A stretch of 29,265 nt of DNA from JBCAWW01 sp039024315 (GTDB lineage Bacteria; Bacteroidota; Bacteroidia; J057), in the NCBI GenBank assembly GCA_039024315.1, contig JBCCQN010000098.1, forward strand, positions 1 to 29,265. Reading direction: 5' to 3'. Of the stretch, positions 24,440 through 29,265 are shown in pieces (the first letter of the stretch is position 1; every line of letters begins with the position of its first letter). The position numbers and the translations under genes are program-made. The notes beneath the pieces are model-generated. The model saw only the letters and a program-made list of their open reading frames with translations. It did no database searches and had not been told where the DNA came from.

Positions 24440-25021
24440 ATGCAAAATCAAGACCTAGAGATACTACACAAACTGGTATTTAGCGCCCAAAGATTGAGTC
24501 CTCCTGTGTGGGAAGAATTTACCGCTGCTTGGGAAGAAATGAGTCTTGGTCGCAAACAGTTTTTGACTCAGCCAGGCGAGGTAGAGCGTTACTTATATGT
24601 GGTTTTGGAAGGGGTGCAGCGAGGCTACTGCCTCCAAGGCCAACGCGAAATCACCGTCGCATTTACCTATGCGCCCAGTTATAGTGGCATTCCAGAGTCC
24701 TTCCTATCCCAACAGCCTTCTGCCTACTTTTTAGAAACCTTGACGGATAGTCGATTTTTGAGGATTTCACGCGAGAGTTTAGCTAGGCTATGCGACCGTC
24801 ACCATATGGTAGAACGATGGGGTAGGTTGATTGCCGAGGGGGTTTTGGTTGGTTTGGCCACTCGCCAACGCGAAATCATGGCGTTCTCCGCAGGAGAAAA
24901 GTTTGCAGCCTTCATGTCTCGTAGTCGGCATCTCCTACAACAAATCCCGCATAAATACATTGCCTCCTATCTAGCCATGCAACCCGAAACCTTTAGCCGA
25001 CTATTACGGGATTGGCAATAA
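24440..25021 (+). CDS. Crp/Fnr-family transcriptional regulator with FNR-type recognition helix
   Basis: A 193-residue regulator. The N-terminal half is a cyclic-nucleotide-binding-like beta-roll (about 35-112, with LTQPGEVERYLYVVLEGVQRGY and ITVAFTYAPSYSGIPESFL), followed by a long dimerisation helix (about 113-145) and a C-terminal helix-turn-helix (KYIASYLAMQPETFSRLLRDW, 172-192). The recognition helix carries E-x-x-S-R (Glu183, Ser186, Arg187), the FNR-type signature that reads TTGAT half-sites. Only two cysteines (64 and 118) are present, so an FNR-like iron-sulfur sensor is unlikely, and the cAMP-contacting motif of Crp is not evident; the signal is unknown. A perfect FNR-type palindrome lies 16 bp past the stop. 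dps is divergent upstream and a hydrolase gene follows in the same direction. Confidence 0.9.
   Translation: MQNQDLEILHKLVFSAQRLSPPVWEEFTAAWEEMSLGRKQFLTQPGEVERYLYVVLEGVQRGYCLQGQREITVAFTYAPSYSGIPESFLSQQPSAYFLETLTDSRFLRISRESLARLCDRHHMVERWGRLIAEGVLVGLATRQREIMAFSAGEKFAAFMSRSRHLLQQIPHKYIASYLAMQPETFSRLLRDWQ
24891..24904 (+). repeat. Dispersed GC-rich element in the regulator gene
   Basis: GCGTTCTCCGCAGG, identical to 14 bases of the copies at 2690-2704 and 14926-14940; here it encodes A-F-S-A-G and extends into the perfect hairpin TTCTCC-GCA-GGAGAA. Confidence 0.6.
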
Positions 25022-25036
25022 GAAGATGCTTTGATC

Positions 25037-25054
25037 TCTTGATCTAGATCAAGA
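25037..25054. promoter_or_regulatory. Perfect FNR-type palindrome (TTGATCTAGATCAA)
   Basis: TCTTGATCTAGATCAAGA is an uninterrupted 18-bp palindrome containing TTGAT-N4-ATCAA, the FNR consensus. It lies between the FNR-type regulator gene and the hydrolase, 43 bp before the hydrolase ATG. It could be that regulator's operator. As RNA it would make a 7-bp stem with a CTAG loop followed by TTTCTTT, so a weak terminator is the alternative. Confidence 0.65.
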
Positions 25055-25097
25055 TTTCTTTGCCCCCGCCTCCCGAGCTTTGCTCAAAACCAATCAT

Positions 25098-25976
25098 ATG
25101 AGCAATCACAGTTGGCTAGATCGTAGCCTTTATCCCTTTCAATCGCAGTATTTTTCACATCCTGATGGCCAGATACATTATTTAGACCTAGGTCAAGGAG
25201 AGCCTGTCGTGATGGTGCATGGTACCCCGACTTGGTCGTTTATGTACCGACACTTGGCCTCAAATCTTCAGACAAGCCATAGAGTACTCGTACCAGACCA
25301 TCTCGGCTTTGGCCTTTCGGATAAGCCCAAGCGGGCCGACTATAGCGTCCAGATTCAGGCCCAAAGATTTGAAACTTGGCTTGAGTCATTAGCACTTGAA
25401 TCGATCCATCTAGTTGTCCACGACTTTGGTGGTCCCATCGGGCTGGCATATGCCCTCAAATATCCTCATAAGATCCAAAGCCTCACCATTGCCAACACCT
25501 GGATGTGGTCAGCTAGAGGGGAAGTGCAGTTTGAAAAAATGGCCAAGACCCTAGCTTCTCCTCTCCTCCCTTTTCTGTATCGCTGGTTCAATTTTTCGGC
25601 TCGCTTTCTCCTTCCACAAGGTTTTGCGGACCGCAAGTATTTGACCAAAGCGATGCATCAGCAGTATTTGGCTCCTTTAGCCTTCGGCAAACGTGAAGCT
25701 CCTCTAGCCTTTGCCAAGTCCTTATTAGCGGCACAAGATTGGTTCGCCAATCTTTGGGATCAACGGCATAGAATAAAAGACATTCCTGCTCAAGTTTTAT
25801 GGGCAAGTCAAGATCGTTTTTTAGAGGCCGGCTATGCCGAACGCTTTGCCTCTATCTGGCCAGATAAAGCTCGCATCATACGTTTTGACAAAGCTGGTCA
25901 TTTTCTCTGGGAAGAAGTCCAACAAGAAATTTTGCCCCTAATGAGACAGTTCCTTAGCCAGCACAGCTTAGCCTAA
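25098..25976 (+). CDS. Haloalkane-dehalogenase-like alpha/beta hydrolase
   Basis: I use the ATG at 25098 (MSNHSWLDRSLYPF); an upstream in-frame TTG at 25080 is less likely. That gives 292 residues with no signal peptide. The oxyanion region HGTPTWSFMYR is at 41-51, the nucleophile elbow VHDFGGP has Asp109 as nucleophile, Asp239 (ASQDRFL) is the probable acid and His268 (AGHFLWEE) the base. The Asp nucleophile, HGxPTWSxxYR and GHFLxEE patterns are those of haloalkane dehalogenases. However, the halide-binding Trp that normally follows the nucleophile is Phe110, and Thr43 replaces the usual Asn of HGNP, so dehalogenase activity is uncertain; epoxide or ester hydrolysis is possible. The FNR-type palindrome just upstream suggests redox or stress control. 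Its 3' end overlaps the convergent barrel gene by 4 bp. Confidence 0.87.
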   Translation: MSNHSWLDRSLYPFQSQYFSHPDGQIHYLDLGQGEPVVMVHGTPTWSFMYRHLASNLQTSHRVLVPDHLGFGLSDKPKRADYSVQIQAQRFETWLESLALESIHLVVHDFGGPIGLAYALKYPHKIQSLTIANTWMWSARGEVQFEKMAKTLASPLLPFLYRWFNFSARFLLPQGFADRKYLTKAMHQQYLAPLAFGKREAPLAFAKSLLAAQDWFANLWDQRHRIKDIPAQVLWASQDRFLEAGYAERFASIWPDKARIIRFDKAGHFLWEEVQQEILPLMRQFLSQHSLA

Positions 25977-26605
25977 AACAGGGGGGCAGAAAATCCCATC
26001 GTAGCTCCATAAGACCATCTATTGTCTGTCCAAAAATCGACAGCTTTGAGGACATGGCTAGCGAGGAATTCGATCGTAAAAAAGAAGCGTGGGGCAATAG
26101 CATATTCGTAGCCAAGGCTATAGCGTATCATGCCAATCCGGCGACTGTCAAGGTTCAGATTGACTTGAGTGTTGTTTTCCTCAAAGATAGGGTAGCCATA
26201 AAACCTCAGTCCGGGTTGGACATAAGCGGTTAGATTGTGCTTTTCCATTTGTTTACGGTAGCCTACTCCCACAATCAATTCTGAAAAAGAGGTTCTACCC
26301 GTAAAGCTAATATCTTCATTGATCGGATATCTTAGATTCATATTGGAGTTAAAATCATCATAATTGATTCTGAAGATGAAATTGGAAATATCTCGGTATT
26401 CCATGCTGGTTTGTACCATCAGACCGCTAGATAGTTCAGCGGTACCATGAGCTACATAGCCCATTTGGACGGCCGGCATAAAAGTTCGTTCCCAATCACT
26501 TAGCTCTTCACTTTCGTTTTGCGCTTTCAGGACGGAGGACAAAATGATCAAAAAAAACAGTCCACTAAGTGGGATACGGAGGTTCAGAAAAGATGATGAT
26601 TTCAT
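25973..26605 (-). CDS. Outer-membrane beta-barrel protein
   Basis: A 210-residue protein with a signal peptide (hydrophobic stretch in residues 10-28, ending LKAQ) and a mature part made of alternating beta-strands rich in aromatic residues (MGYVAHGTAELSSGLMVQ, FIFRINYDDF, ELIVGVGYRKQ, AYVQPGLRFYGYP, YSLGYEYAI, YGATMGFSAPLF). The C-terminal Phe and final strand are a typical outer-membrane beta-signal, and the size suggests an 8-stranded barrel. No ligand or enzyme motif is recognised; function unknown. It has its own promoter (TAATTTTG) and is separated from the upstream lipoprotein gene by a terminator, so it is an independent transcription unit. The last codons overlap the hydrolase gene. 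Confidence 0.85.
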   Translation of the reverse strand: MKSSSFLNLRIPLSGLFFLIILSSVLKAQNESEELSDWERTFMPAVQMGYVAHGTAELSSGLMVQTSMEYRDISNFIFRINYDDFNSNMNLRYPINEDISFTGRTSFSELIVGVGYRKQMEKHNLTAYVQPGLRFYGYPIFEENNTQVNLNLDSRRIGMIRYSLGYEYAIAPRFFFTIEFLASHVLKAVDFWTDNRWSYGATMGFSAPLF

Positions 26606-26623
26606 GCTGACTAATTTAGTTTG

Positions 26624-26635
26624 CCTACAAAATTA
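26624..26635 (-). promoter_or_regulatory. Promoter core (TAATTTTG) of the barrel protein gene
   Basis: On the minus strand TAATTTTGTAGG matches TAnnTTTG plus the TAGG seen at two other promoters, 18 nt before the ATG. A TTG lies 15 nt upstream of the box, closer than usual. Confidence 0.6.
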
Positions 26636-26671
26636 AGCGGCTTTGGGTAACAATTGTTGACCTAATCGGAC

Positions 26672-26704
26672 AAAAAAAGCGGCAGCCTCAAGGAGACTGC
26701 CGCT
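26672..26704 (-). terminator. Intrinsic terminator of the small lipoprotein gene
   Basis: On the minus strand AGCGGCAG (26697-26704) and CTGCCGCT (26678-26685) form a perfect 8-bp stem, with inner CTCC/AGG pairing, followed by a run of T (26672-26678). It lies 24 bp past the stop. Confidence 0.92.
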
Positions 26705-26728
26705 ACTATATTCGTTTGTTTAGAGGGC

Positions 26729-27166
26729 TTACTCGCGGATCAGGTCTATTTCGCGAATGTTACGGTTTTCAAAACCAAGAACTACATTGACTGTTGTCCT
26801 CCGTAAAAATAGGCGGTCCAAATCCTGCTCGATCACTTCAAACTCCCAAGGGTCGTCGCCATCTTGCCAATCAATTTCAAGGATACCCGCTTCCTTATCC
26901 CACGACCAAAGGATCGCTTGGTCGTTTTGATTATTGCCAGGTACACTTAAATCAACCGTACCAGTTCCGTCCTTTTCAAAAACAAAAGTACCGGCATTGT
27001 CATAAGTGAATTGAGAAATTGTATCGTCGTCAATCTCCGTCGTCGCAATGTAGCGATCTACATCCCAGGTACCCTCCGCTCTAGGCAGTACCCAATCCAA
27101 GTTGTTGATACAAGCAGTGGCACCAATAGCAAAAAGAGTGAGTGCCAACAGGAAAGATTTCTTCAT
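26729..27166 (-). CDS. Small lipoprotein, lipocalin-like
   Basis: A 145-residue protein with a lipoprotein-type signal (MKKSFLLALTLFAIGATAC, lipobox A-T-A-C, Cys19); Ala at -3 is acceptable though not the usual Leu. The mature part begins near LPRAEGTWDVDRYI and consists of alternating strands with GTFVFEKDGTGTVDLSVPG, ILWSWDKEAGILEIDW, WEFEVIEQ and RLFLRRTT, the pattern of Bacteroidota lipocalin-like lipoproteins (G-x-W near the start, F-x-x-D-G-T-G in the middle). These are envelope proteins of mostly unknown role. It has a strong terminator of its own. The ligand cannot be inferred, and the fold assignment is from pattern only. Confidence 0.8.
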   Translation of the reverse strand: MKKSFLLALTLFAIGATACINNLDWVLPRAEGTWDVDRYIATTEIDDDTISQFTYDNAGTFVFEKDGTGTVDLSVPGNNQNDQAILWSWDKEAGILEIDWQDGDDPWEFEVIEQDLDRLFLRRTTVNVVLGFENRNIREIDLIRE

Positions 27167-27277
27167 CGTAAAAATTTAGGTTTGTTTAGGTATTAGTTGT
27201 GTTAATAACCATCTGTCCAACGACACAAATTCGGCAATGTTGTGTTGAGGGTTAAAAAGCTGATAATGAGTTTACTT

Positions 27278-28735
27278 TTACTTATCCAATGACTCCTTTA
27301 ATATCCCTAAGGCTGCTTCCAACTCTGGTTTATTATGATAAGCAAAACCAAGCCGAGTCTTATTGGTTGGACGCCGATTGGCATCATAATAACTTCCGGG
27401 TGAAAGATGCAGGCCTTTTTGTTTTGCCTTCGCTACCAAAGTCTGCAGATCCTTGCGTTCCACGAAGTGGGCCCAAACCGCTAAACCACCCTCAGGGAGC
27501 TGAAATTCAATCTCATTGCCCAGCTCAGATTTCAAAAGTTGACAAAAGAGATCTCTGCGAGAACGATATACATTTAAGGCTTTGCGCAAATGCCGCTGGA
27601 TACTGCCCTCCTTCATCATCAAGCCTACTGCCTCTTCGAGTATTTGGTCCCCTTGGCGATCTACTATCCTCCTTAAGCGACAAAGTGCTTCCAACAGTGC
27701 CGGTGGACCTACCAAATACCCAATCCGCAAGGCTGGAGCCAAGGTTTTGCTAAATGAACCCAAATAAATTACTCGCTCTGGTGTACCCATGCTAGCAATC
27801 GGCAAGATAGGATTACGAGAATAATGAAACTCAAAGTCATAATCATCCTCTAGTATCCAAAAGTTGTAGCGCCGCGCTAGATCCAGTAATTGCACACGCC
27901 GCGCCGGACTTAAGCTTACCGTAGTGGGATGATGATGATGGGAGGCTACATAGATCGCCTTTATCGGATGTTCCTGGCAAATTGCCTCTATTTCCTCCAC
28001 CACAATTCCTGTTTTGTCCACAGGAATTCTATACAGCTTTGCCCCGGCTTTTGCAAAGCTCATACTCGCGGTATTATAACTCGTTTCTCCTACCAAAATG
28101 CCATCACCTGCTTCTACAAGGGTTTGGGCTAATAAGAAAAGGCTCATAATGACACCTCGCGTAATCATAATCGAATCAGCATCCAACTTTAGTCCACGAC
28201 TGCTATGTAGATAGAGGCTCAACTGCTCTCTTAACAATCCACTACCCTGAGGATCACCATATTCCAAGCGATGATGCCAAGCACTTTGCGTCAAAACTCT
28301 TCGATACTCTCGGGAAAGCTCCTTTAGGGGCGCGAGGCGAATATCGGGCAAGCCATCATTGAGTTGATAGGGTGTAGTTGGACGCCCTTGTGGTAAGGGT
28401 ATGGCCAGATTTTGATTAAAAGGGGGCAGTTTTATGGTCAGCCCTTGGCGAACGCCTAACGCTTGCAATTCTGCTTGGGGGATCTGATCAGAAACATAGG
28501 TACCACTACCCGTTTTTTGATTCAGCCAACCCTGAGCATTAAGTTCGTCATATGCCGCGATGATAGTATTGCGGTTCAATTTGAGGGTTTCTGCCAGCTT
28601 CCGGCTACCTGGTAATCTTTGTCCAGCCTGCAATTGTCCCTGCTCAATCAAAGCAATGAGTTGCCCCACTATTTGGAGGTAAATGGCAGTTTCATTTTCT
28701 GGCTCTATTTGGATCAAGCGGGCAAATGGCAACAT
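27278..28735 (-). CDS. MocR/PdxR-type regulator (GntR HTH fused to class I aminotransferase fold)
   Basis: A 485-residue fusion. Residues about 15-85 are a GntR winged helix-turn-helix (IYLQIVGQLIALIEQGQL, AGQRLPGSRKLAETLKLNRN, GSGTYVSDQI). Residues about 120-480 are a class I aminotransferase-like domain with the PLP-binding lysine in GSFSKTLAP (Lys330), the EDDYDFEF motif (about 296-303), and YG-x-P-x-G (159-164). MocR proteins use PLP or an amino-PLP adduct as a signal, commonly controlling vitamin B6, GABA or taurine genes. It is divergent from a pyridoxamine-oxidase-like flavin-barrel gene with 81 bp between starts, the usual arrangement for regulator and target. Its own promoter overlaps that space, so it probably controls both directions. 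Which ligand it senses is not readable. Confidence 0.93.
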   Translation of the reverse strand: MLPFARLIQIEPENETAIYLQIVGQLIALIEQGQLQAGQRLPGSRKLAETLKLNRNTIIAAYDELNAQGWLNQKTGSGTYVSDQIPQAELQALGVRQGLTIKLPPFNQNLAIPLPQGRPTTPYQLNDGLPDIRLAPLKELSREYRRVLTQSAWHHRLEYGDPQGSGLLREQLSLYLHSSRGLKLDADSIMITRGVIMSLFLLAQTLVEAGDGILVGETSYNTASMSFAKAGAKLYRIPVDKTGIVVEEIEAICQEHPIKAIYVASHHHHPTTVSLSPARRVQLLDLARRYNFWILEDDYDFEFHYSRNPILPIASMGTPERVIYLGSFSKTLAPALRIGYLVGPPALLEALCRLRRIVDRQGDQILEEAVGLMMKEGSIQRHLRKALNVYRSRRDLFCQLLKSELGNEIEFQLPEGGLAVWAHFVERKDLQTLVAKAKQKGLHLSPGSYYDANRRPTNKTRLGFAYHNKPELEAALGILKESLDK

Positions 28736-28745
28736 ATCGGACTAG

Positions 28746-28773
28746 CAAATTTATTAAAAGTGGTATAGATCAA
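28746..28773 (-). promoter_or_regulatory. Promoter of the MocR-type gene
   Basis: On the minus strand TTG (28771-28773), 17 nt and TAAATTTG (28746-28753) match the Bacteroidota promoter. The ATG follows the box by 10 nt, so the leader is only a few bases. The spacer holds TGGT-N8-ACCA, a possible half-site pair for the regulator. Confidence 0.6.
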
Positions 28774-28816
28774 CCATCCGATAAAGCTATTAATTAGGGA
28801 GATAAAGAACAATCAG

Positions 28817-29265
28817 ATGAACCAAGTTGAAGTTTCAAATCGTGCAAAGGTGCGCCGTAATCCCAAAAGAGCGCATTATGATGAGGCCACGATCCATGCG
28901 ATCCTTGATGCTGGCTTTTTGTGTCATGTTGCAGTCTTAGTAGATGGGGCTCCCGTCGTAATTCCTACCTCCTACGGTAGAATTGGGAATACGCTTTATC
29001 TGCATGGCGCTCGTAAAAACCGGATGATCAATGCAGTCGGAGAAGGTGCGCCCACCTCTATTGGGGTTACGCATCTAGACGGCTTAGTATTAGCGCGATC
29101 CCTCATGCATCATTCCGCCAATTATCGCTCGGTGGTACTTTTTGGCAAGGGTCGCTGGGTGCTTGATCCAGCGGAACAAGAACGGGGCCTCAGAGCCCTA
29201 ACCGAGCAAATGCTACCAGGTCGATATGAGGAAAGTAGAGCCCCTAATGCGGCAGAAATGAAAGT
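28817..29265 (+). CDS. Pyridoxamine 5'-phosphate oxidase-family flavin-binding protein (3' truncated)
   Basis: The reading frame is open to the end of the window; 149 codons are visible. The sequence has the split-barrel flavin fold of the NimA / flavin-nucleotide-binding branch of the pyridoxamine-oxidase superfamily: RNPKRAHYDEATIHAILDAG, HVAVLVDGAPVVIPTSYGRIG, LYLHGARKNRM, then ARSLMHHSANYRSVVLFGKG. Members bind FMN, F420 or heme and reduce or sequester varied small molecules; the exact substrate is unknown. The gene is divergent from the MocR-type regulator, which probably controls it. The start ATG at 28817 is the first after the divergent promoter region. The C-terminus lies beyond the window. 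Confidence 0.88.
   Translation, partial: MNQVEVSNRAKVRRNPKRAHYDEATIHAILDAGFLCHVAVLVDGAPVVIPTSYGRIGNTLYLHGARKNRMINAVGEGAPTSIGVTHLDGLVLARSLMHHSANYRSVVLFGKGRWVLDPAEQERGLRALTEQMLPGRYEESRAPNAAEMK

Overview
The window looks like chromosomal DNA of a member of the Bacteroidota, most likely a marine or freshwater Saprospiria-type bacterium. The signs are a type IX secretion (T9SS) C-terminal sorting domain, large FG-GAP/VCBS and ASPIC/UnbV proteins, receptors with a carboxypeptidase-regulatory-like domain, promoters of the TAnnTTTG type, almost no Shine-Dalgarno sequences, and a GC content that appears to be in the mid-40s. The genus is inference. I see no rRNA, tRNA, CRISPR array, insertion sequence or phage gene.

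Layout. 1-3232: a truncated propeller/Ig-like cell-surface protein, a membrane-anchored esterase, and the convergent RNA cyclic phosphodiesterase thpR. 3233-8791: a 1284-residue T9SS cargo protein and an exported TPR protein, both on the minus strand, each followed by hairpin terminators. 8956-16448: a compact plus-strand operon of two paralogous, cysteine-containing TonB-dependent-receptor-like proteins and a 1108-residue VCBS/UnbV lipoprotein; this is the best candidate here for an uncharacterised system. 16596-20587: an exported SRPBCC protein, a cytoplasmic TPR protein, a MerR/TipAS regulator with a readable promoter and operator, and a secreted protein of unknown function. 20675-24347: phosphatidylserine decarboxylase with a membrane-anchored pentapeptide-repeat protein, a degenerate histidine-kinase-type ATPase domain, and dps. 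24440-29265: an FNR-type regulator, a dehalogenase-like hydrolase behind a perfect FNR-type palindrome, an outer-membrane barrel protein, a small lipoprotein, and a MocR regulator divergent from a truncated pyridoxamine-oxidase-like gene.

How the genes work together. Much of the window serves the cell envelope: surface adhesion or display (T9SS cargo, propellers), outer-membrane uptake (the two-receptor operon), phospholipid synthesis (psd) and envelope lipoproteins. Regulators sit next to probable targets: MerR on its own promoter, the FNR-type protein beside dps and the hydrolase, and MocR beside the flavin-barrel gene.

Two signals cut across gene boundaries. The first is a dispersed 14-16 bp GC-rich element (core AGCGTTC, followed by CGCGAAGCG, TCCGCAGG or TGCGCAGC) that recurs about ten times in coding and non-coding DNA; one identical 14-mer is read in all three frames in three unrelated genes. 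The second is an extended promoter core, TAnnTTTGTAGG, shared by three unrelated genes and placed only 9-18 nt before their start codons.
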